Below are positions 1-7,315 of a DNA stretch of 16,815 nucleotides, one piece after another. Both the position numbers and the translations under genes were made by a program. This DNA comes from Actinomycetota bacterium (lineage in GTDB: Bacteria; Actinomycetota; Actinomycetes; S36-B12; CAIYMF01), in NCBI GenBank assembly GCA_009699025.1, contig WLOZ01000007.1, positions 1 to 16,815 of the forward strand, written 5' to 3'. Within the stretch, counting starts at the first letter, position 1, and every line of letters starts with the position of its first letter. Below the pieces are notes generated by a model. That model did no database searches. It was not told the DNA's origin and saw only the letters and a list, made by a program, of their open reading frames with translations.

Positions 1-603
1 CAGCATGCGGCCGGCCGCCGTGAGGTCTGACGGCGAGCGGTGAACCTCGCCGCCGAAGGCCTCCATCATCAGGCGGCGGTAGGGCTTGGCGTCGTACGAG
101 GCCCCGACCTGCCAGATCTCGCACTCGAGCCCGAAGAGCGCGCAGGCAAAAGCGAGCGCGGTGCCCCACTGTCCGGCGCCGGTCTCGGTCGTGAGCTTGG
201 TAATGCCCTCGACCGCGTTGTAGTAGGCCTGAGGCACCGACGTGTTGGTCTTGTGTGAACCCGCGGGCGACACGCCCTCGTACTTGTAGTAGATGCGTGC
301 CGGGGTGTCGAGAGCCTTCTCAAGCTTGTGTGCGCGGAAGAGCGGTGACGGCCTCCACTGCCGATAGATGTCCTGCACGGCACCGGGAATCTCGATGTAC
401 CGATCCTGCGACACCTCCTGCATGATCAGCGCCATCGGGAACAGCGGCATGAGGTCTTCGGGGCCCACCGGCTCGTGGGTGCCCGGGTGCAGCGGCGGCG
501 GCGGCGGCGAGGGCAGATCGGGGATGATGTTGTACCACGCAGTAGGCATCTCGCTCTCGTCGAGCGTGTACTTGTGCTGCCGAACGGTCTCGTCAATCGC
601 CAT
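1..603 (-). CDS. trpB2: Tryptophan synthase beta chain, TrpB2 type (partial, C-terminus outside window)
   Basis: PLP enzyme that joins indole and serine to make tryptophan. The visible 201 residues start at ATG (603-601), with GAGGAG about seven bases upstream. Residues 115-121 carry the TrpB segment AGSHKTN, in which K118 should form the PLP Schiff base, followed by the highly conserved TETGAGQWG near 139-147. The long N-terminal region before the lysine, including the proline-rich run near residues 30-40 and [14 protein letters not shown], is typical of the TrpB2 subfamily rather than the TrpA-partnered TrpB1. No trpA or other trp gene is visible on this side, which fits a stand-alone TrpB2. 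The frame stays open to base 1, so the catalytic C-terminal half is missing only because the window ends. TrpB2 proteins can act as indole salvage enzymes; the physiological role here is inference. Confidence 0.93.
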   Translation of the reverse strand, partial: MAIDETVRQHKYTLDESEMPTAWYNIIPDLPSPPPPPLHPGTHEPVGPEDLMPLFPMALIMQEVSQDRYIEIPGAVQDIYRQWRPSPLFRAHKLEKALDTPARIYYKYEGVSPAGSHKTNTSVPQAYYNAVEGITKLTTETGAGQWGTALAFACALFGLECEIWQVGASYDAKPYRRLMMEAFGGEVHRSPSDLTAAGRML

Positions 604-629
604 GGGTCGCTCCTCGCTGTGGGGACGGA

Positions 630-656
630 CAACCTCCAGGCGTCGTCTGCAGGTTG
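630..656. promoter_or_regulatory. Dyad in the trpB2/HAD divergent region (leader hairpin or operator)
   Basis: Two 10-base arms (630-639 and 647-656) are inverted copies with one mismatch, separated by 7 bases. The dyad sits 27 bases upstream of the trpB2 start codon, in the probable 5' leader. It could be an operator or an mRNA hairpin; no known regulator motif was recognised. Confidence 0.4.
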
Positions 657-679
657 AGTTGAGGAGAACTTACTCCCCT

Positions 680-693
680 GCGGCTCGAGCCGC
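680..693. promoter_or_regulatory. Perfect 14-bp palindrome between trpB2 and the HAD gene
   Basis: GCGGCTCGAGCCGC is a perfect palindrome, about 80 bases from the trpB2 start and 90 from the HAD start. A TAnnnT hexamer (TAAGTT on the minus strand, 672-667) lies just beyond it on the trpB2 side. Operator function is inference; in G+C-rich DNA such palindromes also occur by chance. Confidence 0.3.
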
Positions 694-781
694 GAGTGGG
701 TTGGGAGATTCGGGGTACCCGCTTCCTCGCTAGGTTGGAGTGCGTCGCAGGCGCCCGACGCGCGACATCGACGGAGGACCC

Positions 782-1633
782 ATGACCGCAGCTCAGCCAC
801 CTTCGGGCATTCGACTGTTTGCCACCGACCTCGACGGAACCCTGCTGCTTCCCGACGGCACCATCGGCCAGCGCACCCGCGAGGCCATCGACGCCCTAAT
901 CGAGCGGGGAATCGTGGTGGTGTTCGTGACCGGCCGTCCACCTCGTTGGATTCGCCCCATCGCAGAGATGACCGGCCACCACGGCACAGCCATCGGTGCC
1001 AATGGGGCGCTTGTGATTGATATGGAAGCCGAGATCATCCGTCGCGTGCACCCCATCGACCCGGTCAGCGCGCGCGCCACGGCAGACCGTCTGCGTGCTG
1101 TCGCCCCTGACATCACCTTTGCCGTCGAGTACGCCACCGAGGGCCTCGGACTTGACAGCTCATCGTTCGCGTTGAGCACTGGCTACGTTCCACGCTGGGA
1201 AATACCCCCCGGCACCGAGATTCTTGAGCCCGATGTTCTGTTCGCACGCCCCGGCATCACCAAACTGCTTGCCCGGCCGCACGGCAACCACGGACACGAC
1301 GCCGATACCTTGCTCGATGCCGCCGACCGCGCTGTCGCCGACCTGGTCGAGGTCACCCACTCGAGCTCCGACGACGTGCTGCTCGAGATGAGCGCCCTCG
1401 GGGTGAACAAGGGCACCACCCTCGCCGAGATCACACGCTCCCTCGGCATCGACTCCACCGAAGTCGTAGCGTGCGGAGACATGCCCAACGACATTGCAAT
1501 GCTCACGTGGGCCGGTCATTCGTACTCGATGTCGGAGGCTCACCCCGCGGCGCAGGCAGCCGCCACCGCGATCATCGGCTCCAACGCGCACGAGGCTGTG
1601 GCCGGGCTCATCGAGTCGATTCTGGCCACTTAG
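782..1633 (+). CDS. HAD-superfamily phosphatase, Cof subfamily (IIB)
   Basis: 283-residue cytosolic phosphohydrolase, probably acting on sugar phosphates or other phosphometabolites. All four HAD motifs are visible: DLDGT with nucleophile D16 and acid/base D18 (motif I), VTGRP with T50 (motif II), K210 in NKGTT (motif III), and GDMPNDIAML with D233 and D237 (motif IV). The long stretch between motifs II and III holds the C2-type cap of the Cof/YbiV group. ATG at 782 is chosen over an in-frame start further upstream because GGAGGA (773-778) sits just before it and the protein then starts shortly before motif I. It is transcribed divergently from trpB2; a TAGGTT hexamer at 731-736 could be its -10. 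The substrate cannot be predicted. Confidence 0.92.
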   Translation: MTAAQPPSGIRLFATDLDGTLLLPDGTIGQRTREAIDALIERGIVVVFVTGRPPRWIRPIAEMTGHHGTAIGANGALVIDMEAEIIRRVHPIDPVSARATADRLRAVAPDITFAVEYATEGLGLDSSSFALSTGYVPRWEIPPGTEILEPDVLFARPGITKLLARPHGNHGHDADTLLDAADRAVADLVEVTHSSSDDVLLEMSALGVNKGTTLAEITRSLGIDSTEVVACGDMPNDIAMLTWAGHSYSMSEAHPAAQAAATAIIGSNAHEAVAGLIESILAT

Positions 1634-1690
1634 CTCGACTCCGGCGATCGGCCCGGTGCGCGCTCGACCTAATCCAGTGTCGATGCAGAG

Positions 1691-2203
1691 TTATACGTCG
1701 AGCTGCCGGCCGGCGAAGTACATCAGCGGGTCGCTCAGCAGTTCGACACCGATTCCGTCGGGGTCGCGGAAGTACATCGACTCGGGAACTCCCATGTCGG
1801 GCCCCACATAGGCGATTCCTGCGGCCTCGAGGCGCTCGCGCAGCTGCTCCCAGCGTTCGCGCTCGACCGAGATGGCGATGTGCTGCACGCCGCCAATGGC
1901 CTCAACTCCGGGCAAGAGACCCAGGCCCGGAAAGTCGAAGAATCCGAGCAGCGTGCGATTGCCCACATCGAAGAAGAAGTGTGACGAGCCGGGGTAATCG
2001 CGGTTCTCAACCAATTCGACTAGCGGAAAACCGAGCAGGCCCTGGTAGAAATCGATCGTCTGCTCAACATCGGAACAAATCAGGGCGGCGTGGTGAATGC
2101 CGCGCCCGCTGCTGGCGGGGCGCTCGCCCACCGGCGTGAGGTAACGCGCGTTGAGTTCCTCTCGACGTTGGGCGAGGGCATCGAGGTCAGGTGTGGTGCT
2201 CAT
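1691..2203 (-). CDS. VOC-superfamily (glyoxalase/dioxygenase-fold) protein
   Basis: 170-residue metal-dependent lyase, isomerase or dioxygenase-type protein. Two beta-alpha-beta-beta-beta modules are visible: one starting GIHHAALICSD (H37/H38) and one at GVQHIAISV (H108), ending DPDGIGVELLS (E154). These are the usual VOC metal ligands. YFRDPDG is the typical second-module signature. The start is placed at ATG 2203; the frame stays open upstream to a GTG at 2365, but those 54 residues have no VOC similarity. There is no Shine-Dalgarno; instead TAGGCT lies seven bases before the ATG, suggesting a leaderless mRNA. It is convergent with the HAD gene (57-base gap, no clear terminator). The exact reaction is unknown. 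Confidence 0.88.
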   Translation of the reverse strand: MSTTPDLDALAQRREELNARYLTPVGERPASSGRGIHHAALICSDVEQTIDFYQGLLGFPLVELVENRDYPGSSHFFFDVGNRTLLGFFDFPGLGLLPGVEAIGGVQHIAISVERERWEQLRERLEAAGIAYVGPDMGVPESMYFRDPDGIGVELLSDPLMYFAGRQLDV

Positions 2204-2210
2204 GCCCGTG

Positions 2211-2216
2211 AGCCTA
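2211..2216 (-). promoter_or_regulatory. Candidate -10 box (TAGGCT) of leaderless VOC gene
   Basis: TAGGCT on the minus strand ends seven bases before the ATG, matching the TAnnnT spacing seen in leaderless actinobacterial transcripts. No Shine-Dalgarno is present. No convincing -35 was found. Confidence 0.4.
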
Positions 2217-2520
2217 GATGCGAACGGAGCCCGCTGGTACGGCGCTCCTGCGATGATTCTTGTCGAGACCTGCGGCACGCTGAAGAAATCGGCGCTTTCG
2301 GTGCGAACCAAGTACGACGGCAGTTCGCCCACCGCGACGCCCACGCCCCCGTGGATCACGCCCACCCTCGGTTAGGCAGAGGGAGCCAATTCTCAATTGC
2401 CGGGAACGTCTGGCGGGACTTTCGGCCCTCTCCCCTCGTAGGCACTGTGACCTGTGCCACATTCAAGGCGATTCGCGGTCGCCACGAATGGGTGACGGCG
2501 CCTAGCGTGCAACTACGCCC
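2217..2520. other. Intergenic stretch without a recognisable gene
   Basis: About 300 bases between the VOC promoter and the riboswitch region. Reading frames exist on both strands, but none has a ribosome-binding site plus a recognisable domain. The promoter for the riboswitch transcript presumably lies at its right-hand end; no clear -35/-10 pair was identified. Confidence 0.5.
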
Positions 2521-2536
2521 GTTACCTACACGTGAC
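2521..2536. promoter_or_regulatory. Candidate MtrA-type direct repeat upstream of the riboswitch
   Basis: GTTAC (2521-2525) and GTGAC (2532-2536) are imperfect direct repeats one helical turn (11 bp) apart. On the other strand they read GTCAC-N6-GTAAC, similar to described MtrA boxes before actinobacterial cell-wall hydrolase genes. The second half-site overlaps a 7-bp inverted repeat, ACACGTG-ACCG-CACGTGT (2528-2545). MtrA binding is inference. Confidence 0.35.
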
Positions 2537-2553
2537 CGCACGTGTGCGGGCTA

Positions 2554-2680
2554 CCGCCGAACCTTATGAAGGACCGGGGACCCAATCAGTCCCGGGGCGA
2601 ATCCGGTGGAGGCCCGCAAGGGTGACCTCCGGTAGGGCAGATCCCCCAGCCCGAGCCCGTCAGCTAACCCGGTAGGCGGA
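2554..2680 (+). ncRNA. c-di-AMP riboswitch (ydaO/yuaA family)
   Basis: The segment carries the hallmark blocks of the ydaO/yuaA aptamer in order: GGGGACCCAAT near 2577-2587, CGGGGCGAATCC near 2593-2604, a hairpin with GTGGAGG and GACCTCC arms (about 2606-2630), GGTAGGGCAGATC (2631-2643), and AGCCCGTCAGCTAACCCGGTAGGCGG ending at 2679 (seen as two shorter blocks). A P1 stem forms from CCGCC (2554-2558) and GGCGG (2675-2679). This class senses c-di-AMP and in Actinobacteria commonly precedes peptidoglycan hydrolase genes, as here. The aptamer ends only about five bases before the GGGAGGA ribosome-binding site (2684-2690), so no separate terminator fits between aptamer and gene. Confidence 0.92.
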
Positions 2681-2693
2681 TTCGGGAGGATCC

Positions 2694-3359
2694 GTGCTCT
2701 TGTTTAAACGCTCACGTTTATTTGTCATGCATATTGTTGGCCCCACCGTCGGCGCGGCCTTCCTGGCCGGGCTGATCGCGGTGCCAGTAGCCCACTCAAC
2801 AACCCTGCTGTCCACCTCGCCCGCGGGCACGGTGGCAGCAGCCGATCAAGGCGCCTTCCGTGAGGAGCGTCTCACCATCGCAACCGCACGCCAGCAAGCA
2901 GTCATCAACCGGGCAGCCGCCTCACAGGCTCGCGCAGTGGCACATGTTGCCGTACATGCTGCGCGCTCCAAGGCAGTGCTCGTCGCGCGTGCCGCAGAGT
3001 TCAGGTCCACTGCCGTGAAGATCGGCATGAGCCGCAAGGGAATGAGTTACTCGGCCGGATCGTCCGGACCGCGTGCCTTTGACTGCTCAGGATTCACCAG
3101 TTACGTCTGGCGCACGGCTGGTCGCTCGATCGGGCGCTCGTCGTACGACCAGTTCGCCACCCTGCGTCACATCAGCCGGGCTCAAGCCAGGCCGGGCGAC
3201 CTCGTGTTCTTCTTCCGCAAGGGAGCACACCACGTGGGCTTGTACCTGGGCCGCAACAAGATGATCCACTCGGCCAACTACAACTCGGGCGTGGTCATCA
3301 CCAGCCTCAGCAACAGTTGGTACGCAAGCCGCCTCTCGGGTTTCCGAGCAGTGGCGTAG
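2694..3359 (+). CDS. Secreted NlpC/P60 peptidoglycan hydrolase under c-di-AMP riboswitch
   Basis: 221-residue putative cell-wall endopeptidase that would cleave stem-peptide bonds outside the membrane. The N-terminus has basic residues (KRSR) followed by a hydrophobic stretch at about 11-33, a Sec signal or anchor. Residues about 50-105 are Ala/Arg/Gln-rich and helical, a likely linker or coiled coil. The NlpC/P60 domain fills 105-221 with catalytic C131 (FDCSGF), H180 (AHHVGLYLG) and third polar residue H192 (IHSAN); the 12-residue H-to-H spacing matches family members such as Spr. The GTG start at 2694 is supported by GGGAGGA (2684-2690). Expression is probably controlled by the upstream c-di-AMP riboswitch. 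A strong hairpin follows the gene. Confidence 0.93.
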   Translation: MLLFKRSRLFVMHIVGPTVGAAFLAGLIAVPVAHSTTLLSTSPAGTVAAADQGAFREERLTIATARQQAVINRAAASQARAVAHVAVHAARSKAVLVARAAEFRSTAVKIGMSRKGMSYSAGSSGPRAFDCSGFTSYVWRTAGRSIGRSSYDQFATLRHISRAQARPGDLVFFFRKGAHHVGLYLGRNKMIHSANYNSGVVITSLSNSWYASRLSGFRAVA

Positions 3360-3384
3360 CACCTGTCATTCAGTCACGACCCCG

Positions 3385-3419
3385 CGAACCGGCCGGCACC
3401 CCTGGTGCCGGCCGGTTCG
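3385..3419 (+). terminator. Strong hairpin terminator after the NlpC/P60 gene
   Basis: A perfect 16-bp stem (3385-3400 with 3404-3419) closes a three-base CCT loop 25 bases after the stop codon. There is no clean U-tract, as is common in G+C-rich actinobacteria. It separates the hydrolase from the copper operon. Confidence 0.75.
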
Positions 3420-3439
3420 TACGTCTGCCACCTCACGGA

Positions 3440-3456
3440 ATACCCCCGGGGGGTAT
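3440..3456. promoter_or_regulatory. CsoR operator of the copper operon
   Basis: ATACCCCC-G-GGGGGTAT is a perfect inverted repeat with a one-base centre. It matches the G-tract pseudo-palindrome bound by CsoR-family repressors and lies 27 bases before the csoR start. TATACC (3454-3459), a possible -10 box, overlaps its right half, so bound repressor would block the promoter. Confidence 0.88.
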
Positions 3457-3483
3457 ACCGTTAGGTGAAGCGAAGGAGGTCAC

Positions 3484-3774
3484 ATGGATCACGCTCCGGG
3501 TTACACCACTGACAAGGCAGCCGTGCTCAGCCGGCTCAAGCGCGTCGAGGGACAGGTGCGCGGCCTCCAGCGCATGGTCTCTGACGACACCTACTGCATT
3601 GATGTGCTCACTCAGGTGTCGGCCGCCACCCGCGCACTCGAGAGCGTCGCGCTGCTGCTGCTCGAGGACCATCTCGCGCACTGCGTTGCCGACGCTGCGC
3701 GCCGCGGTGGCCCTGAGGCCGACGTAAAGCTTCAGGAAGCCATCGCAGCCATCAGCCGCCTGGTCAAGAGCTAG
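3484..3774 (+). CDS. csoR: Copper-sensing transcriptional repressor CsoR
   Basis: 96-residue all-helical DNA-binding repressor that releases its operator on binding Cu(I). The copper ligands are visible as C38 (TYCIDVLTQ), H63 and C67 (DHLAHCV), aligning with C36-H61-C65 of Mycobacterium tuberculosis CsoR. The LKRVEGQVRGLQRM segment is the family signature. ATG 3484 follows AAGGAGGT with a short spacer. It is the first gene of a copper operon with copZ and copA, and a CsoR-type operator lies just upstream, so the operon is probably autoregulated and copper-induced. Ni/Co sensors of the family (RcnR, InrS) use extra N-terminal ligands; the copper genes downstream make the copper assignment firm. 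Confidence 0.95.
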   Translation: MDHAPGYTTDKAAVLSRLKRVEGQVRGLQRMVSDDTYCIDVLTQVSAATRALESVALLLLEDHLAHCVADAARRGGPEADVKLQEAIAAISRLVKS

Positions 3775-3823
3775 CGAGCACAGCCTTCGTCACCACCCAG
3801 CGCCCCCACCACCTAGGAGAGCC

Positions 3824-4030
3824 ATGAGCATCAGCGTCGAGGTTCAGGTCATCGGAATGACCTGCGGTCACTGCGTCTCGGCGGTCACCGAGGAGGTGTC
3901 CGGAGTAGCCGGAGTCACTGGCGTCGATGTCGACCTCGCTGCCGGCCGCGTCACCATCACGAGCGAGTCAGGATTCGATCTCGACGAGGTGGAAGCCGCC
4001 ATTGCCGAAGCGGGCTACAGCCTCGCATGA
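3824..4030 (+). CDS. copZ: Copper chaperone CopZ (heavy-metal-associated domain)
   Basis: 68-residue cytosolic metallochaperone that binds Cu(I) and passes it to CopA. The single HMA domain has the MxCxxC motif as GMTCGHC (C14 and C17) near the N-terminus and ends with a typical AGYSLA strand. ATG 3824 is preceded by AGGAGA. Its stop overlaps the copA start in ATGA (4027-4030), so the two are likely translationally coupled. The 49 bases after csoR contain no second operator, supporting one transcript from the csoR promoter. Confidence 0.95.
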   Translation: MSISVEVQVIGMTCGHCVSAVTEEVSGVAGVTGVDVDLAAGRVTITSESGFDLDEVEAAIAEAGYSLA

Positions 4031-6327
4031 GCCTTGAAGCCGCGGAGTCTGTTGACCTCACGGTCACGGGCATGACATGTACGTCATGCGCTGCGCGCAT
4101 CGAACGACGGCTCAACAAGGTTCCCGGCGTGAGCGCCACGGTCAACTACGCCACCTCGGTCGCGCACGTTGAGCACGCCTCGACAGTCTCGGTTGACGCC
4201 CTGGTGGCCACCATCGAGGCGACCGGCTACCGAGCCATTGCCCCCTCGGAGGCCGAGTCAGGGGTGGTCGATGCGATCGAGCGCGACGAGGAGCACGCGA
4301 TACGCCTGCGCTTCATCGTGTCGGGTGCACTGGCAGTTCCAGTGCTGGTCCTCTCGATGGTTCCAGCGCTGCAGTTCCCCTTCTGGCAGTGGGTGGCCTT
4401 TGCCCTCGCGACCCCCGTGGTGGCGTGGGGCGCCTGGCCCTTTCACCACGCAGCGTGGCTCAATGCCCGTCACCGCGCCGCGACCATGGACACTCTCATC
4501 AGCGTGGGTGTGCTGGCCGCCTGGCTCTGGAGCACGTGGGCTCTCTTCTTCGGGGGTGCGGGCGGGGCCGACTACACCATGTCGCTCGAGTGGCTGGTGC
4601 CGCGCAGCGGCCACAGCGGCACCATGGCCGATGCCATGTCAACGCCGCACCTGTATCTCGAAGTCGCCGCCACCGTGCCGGTGTTTATCCTCGCCGGCCG
4701 CTGGTTCGAACTGCGCGCCAAGCAGAACGGCAGCGCAGCCCTGCGCGCGCTGCTGGCGCTGGGGGCCAAGGATGCGTCTCTCCTCGACGGCGCCGACCCA
4801 GTTACCGGAGAGGGCGGTCGCGAGGTCGCGATCTCGGCATCCGCGCTCCGCGTGGGCGACGTGTTCGTGGTGCGCCCTGGCGAGACCATCGCTACCGATG
4901 CGGTGGTACTACTCGGAGTCTCCGCAGTTGATGAGGCAATGCTCACGGGTGAGTCTGTGCCCATCGAGGTCGAACCCGGTTCGGCGGTCACCGGGGCCAC
5001 CGTCAACGTCAGCGGTCGGCTGGTGGTGCGCGCGATCAGAGTGGGCTTCGACACGCGGCTCGCCCAGATGGGCCGGCTCATCACCGCCGCACAGAACTCG
5101 AAGGCCCCGGTGCAGCGCCTGGCTGACCGCGTTTCGTCGGTGTTCGTTCCGGTGGTCATCGGGCTCGCGCTGCTGACCCTCGGTGGGTGGTGGCTCGCGA
5201 CCGGCAGCACCCAGGCAGCCTTCACCGCGGCCGTCTCAGTGTTGATCATCGCCTGCCCCTGCGCTCTCGGCCTTGCCACTCCCACCGCCCTGCTGGTGGG
5301 CACCGGGCGCGGTGCACAACTGGGCATCGTCATTCGCGGCCCCGAGGTGCTCGAGGACACGCGGCACATCACCACGATCGCCCTCGACAAGACCGGAACC
5401 ATCACGACCGGCCGTATGACGCTCGGCGAGGTGACCGCCCTCGGCCCCACCGATGAGTTTCTGCACCTTGTGGGGTCACTGGAACACGCCTCAGAGCACC
5501 CCGTGGCACGCGCCATCGCCGGAGGTGCGGTCGAGCGCCTCGGGCTGGTCGGCCTCGAAGGTTTGGCATCGGTCGAGGCATTCACCTCGTCGGCTGGCCT
5601 CGGAGTGTCAGGAATAGTGAACGGTCGCCACATCGCGGCCGGACGCATCGACTGGCTCACCGCTCACTTCTCTGTCGACGTGGTCGCCTCTCGACCCCTC
5701 GAGCGCGCGATTGCCTCGGCGGCCGAAGCCGGCGCCACCGTGGTGGCCGTCGCTATCGACGGAGCGGGAGCCGGGGTTGTGAGCGTGTCAGACACGGTTA
5801 AGCCCACCTCAGCACAGGCGATCGCCGAACTGCGCGACCTAGGCCTTCGCCCGGTGCTCATCACGGGCGACAATCTCTCTTCAGCACAGGCCGTTGCCGC
5901 ACAGGTCGGCATCCCTTCGGTCGACGTCGTGGCCAACGTTCGACCTGAGGACAAGGTGGCCGAGATCGCACGGCTGCAGGCCACCGGCGCCGTAGTCGCC
6001 ATGGTGGGCGACGGAGTGAACGACGCCGCGGCTCTGGCCGCCGCTGACCTCGGCCTCGCGATGGGCACGGGAGCCGACGCTGCCATCGAGGCCTCCGACC
6101 TCACCCTCGTGAGCGGCGATCTACGTTCGGCGGCGACGGCAATCAGGCTGGCGCGCCGCACCCTGCGCACGATTCGGGGCAACCTGCTGTGGGCCTTCGG
6201 CTACAACGTCGCCATGATTCCGCTGGCGATGGCCGGACTGCTTACCCCGCTTCTCGCAGGCGCCGCCATGGCCCTGTCGAGCGTGTTCGTGGTCAGCAAC
6301 TCACTACGGCTTCGCTCGTTTATCTGA
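4027..6327 (+). CDS. copA: Copper-exporting P1B-type ATPase CopA
   Basis: 766-residue inner-membrane Cu(I) efflux pump. Domain order: one N-terminal HMA domain with GMTCTSC (C18, C21); helices near 95-115, 120-145, 157-178 and 208-228; actuator domain with TGES (307-310); the ion-binding CPC (410-412); phosphorylation site DKTGT (D454); the HP motif of the nucleotide domain (H491-P492); GDGVND (661-666); then two final helices with YN (726-727) and MxxSS (748-752), the signature of the Cu(I) subgroup. The loop between helices 3 and 4 (about 185-208) is longer than minimal and holds several Met and His. It overlaps copZ by four bases and is convergent with pheA. The assignment is essentially certain; copper direction (export) is from family knowledge. 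Confidence 0.96.
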   Translation: MSLEAAESVDLTVTGMTCTSCAARIERRLNKVPGVSATVNYATSVAHVEHASTVSVDALVATIEATGYRAIAPSEAESGVVDAIERDEEHAIRLRFIVSGALAVPVLVLSMVPALQFPFWQWVAFALATPVVAWGAWPFHHAAWLNARHRAATMDTLISVGVLAAWLWSTWALFFGGAGGADYTMSLEWLVPRSGHSGTMADAMSTPHLYLEVAATVPVFILAGRWFELRAKQNGSAALRALLALGAKDASLLDGADPVTGEGGREVAISASALRVGDVFVVRPGETIATDAVVLLGVSAVDEAMLTGESVPIEVEPGSAVTGATVNVSGRLVVRAIRVGFDTRLAQMGRLITAAQNSKAPVQRLADRVSSVFVPVVIGLALLTLGGWWLATGSTQAAFTAAVSVLIIACPCALGLATPTALLVGTGRGAQLGIVIRGPEVLEDTRHITTIALDKTGTITTGRMTLGEVTALGPTDEFLHLVGSLEHASEHPVARAIAGGAVERLGLVGLEGLASVEAFTSSAGLGVSGIVNGRHIAAGRIDWLTAHFSVDVVASRPLERAIASAAEAGATVVAVAIDGAGAGVVSVSDTVKPTSAQAIAELRDLGLRPVLITGDNLSSAQAVAAQVGIPSVDVVANVRPEDKVAEIARLQATGAVVAMVGDGVNDAAALAAADLGLAMGTGADAAIEASDLTLVSGDLRSAATAIRLARRTLRTIRGNLLWAFGYNVAMIPLAMAGLLTPLLAGAAMALSSVFVVSNSLRLRSFI

Positions 6328-6379
6328 GCCACCCCTGCACTAGGTGTTCGCGACGCTGCTCACTGCAGCTAGTCGGCCG

Positions 6380-7315
6380 CTAGTCGGCGATGCCGGTGGC
6401 GCGCAGTCGCTCAAGCCAGACGCCCGCCGACAGGAACTCGGCATTCTCAGTCCAGGCCTCGGTCTGGGGTGCACGGCCGTCATGCCGTGGGTACGACCCG
6501 AGGTAGCGGATAGACGAGCACACTCGGTGTAGTCCGGCCATGGCCTCGCCGAGCCGGGGGTCGAGCACATGGCCTTCGGCGTCGACCACGAAGAAGTAGT
6601 CGCCCAGCGCTCGCTTGATGGGCCGCGACTCGATGCGCGTGAGGTTAACGCCGCGCACGGCGAGTTCAGTGAGGATCTCGAGCAGGGCGCCGGAGTGGTT
6701 CTCACGCATGAACAGCACGAGCGAGGTCTTGTCGGTGCCCGTGGGAGCGGGCGGTGGGGCCGGCAGAGTCACCAGCACGAAGCGCGTGGCAGCGCCCTCG
6801 GCGTCGCCGATGTCGTCGGCGAGAATCTCGAGCCCGTAGTACTCGGCCGCGACCGCTGGCGCGATTGCAGCGTCGTAGGGGGCGTCACTGGTGAGTGACG
6901 CAGCGGCACCCGCAGTCGACGTGGCCGGCATGATGACGTGGTCGCCGAGATTCTCGTGCAACCACAGCCGGCACTGAGCCTCCGCCGCGGGATGGGTGGC
7001 CACTCGACGCACAGACTCGAGCGGGGTACCGGGCCTCACCAGCAGGGCGAACCGCACCGGGTGCGCGTACTCGTCGATGATGCACAGTGGTTCTCCCAGC
7101 GCTAGCTCGTCGAGCGTGGTCGAGACCTGACCCTCCGAGGAACTCTCGATCGGTACGAGCGCCATGGTGACTGCTCCGGCACGAACCGCCGCCAGGGCCT
7201 CGGTGACCGATCCCATGGCCACCAACTCGGCGTCAGAACTCTGGGGCATCGCCCGCAGGGCCGCCTCGGAGAAGGTACCCCGCGGGCCCAAGAAGGCGAT
7301 GGTGGGCTGGTTCAC
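6380..7315 (-). CDS. pheA: Prephenate dehydratase PheA
   Basis: 311-residue cytosolic enzyme that converts prephenate to phenylpyruvate in phenylalanine synthesis. Residues 1-185 form the catalytic domain: FLGPRGTFSEAA (8-19), VPIESSSEGQV (54-64), and the TRF motif at 177-179 with the catalytic threonine. Residues about 198-275 form a regulatory ACT domain with GALLEIL (209-215) and ESRP (229-232), the phenylalanine-binding motifs, so feedback inhibition is expected. No chorismate mutase domain is fused. The usual PIENS motif reads PIESS here. The GTG start overlaps the stop of the upstream DUF4446 gene (GTGA, 7312-7315), indicating coupled translation. About 35 residues follow the ACT domain. 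Confidence 0.95.
   Translation of the reverse strand: MNQPTIAFLGPRGTFSEAALRAMPQSSDAELVAMGSVTEALAAVRAGAVTMALVPIESSSEGQVSTTLDELALGEPLCIIDEYAHPVRFALLVRPGTPLESVRRVATHPAAEAQCRLWLHENLGDHVIMPATSTAGAAASLTSDAPYDAAIAPAVAAEYYGLEILADDIGDAEGAATRFVLVTLPAPPPAPTGTDKTSLVLFMRENHSGALLEILTELAVRGVNLTRIESRPIKRALGDYFFVVDAEGHVLDPRLGEAMAGLHRVCSSIRYLGSYPRHDGRAPQTEAWTENAEFLSAGVWLERLRATGIAD

Noticed and set aside
1471..2139. 222-codon plus-strand frame over the HAD 3' end and the VOC gene
   Set aside because: Arg-rich shadow frame overlapping two well-supported genes.
2204..2365. 54-residue N-terminal extension of the VOC protein from GTG 2365
   Set aside because: The extension has no VOC similarity, and the ATG at 2203 with an upstream TAGGCT gives the normal family length.
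2528..2545. Crp/FNR-type site reading of the ACACGTG palindrome
   Set aside because: Crp sites have TGTGA-N6-TCACA; here GTG and CAC are only four bases apart.
4572..5660. 362-codon open frame antisense to copA
   Set aside because: It lies wholly opposite a certain gene; long shadow frames are expected in G+C-rich DNA, and its Ser/Arg/Thr-rich composition shows no domain.
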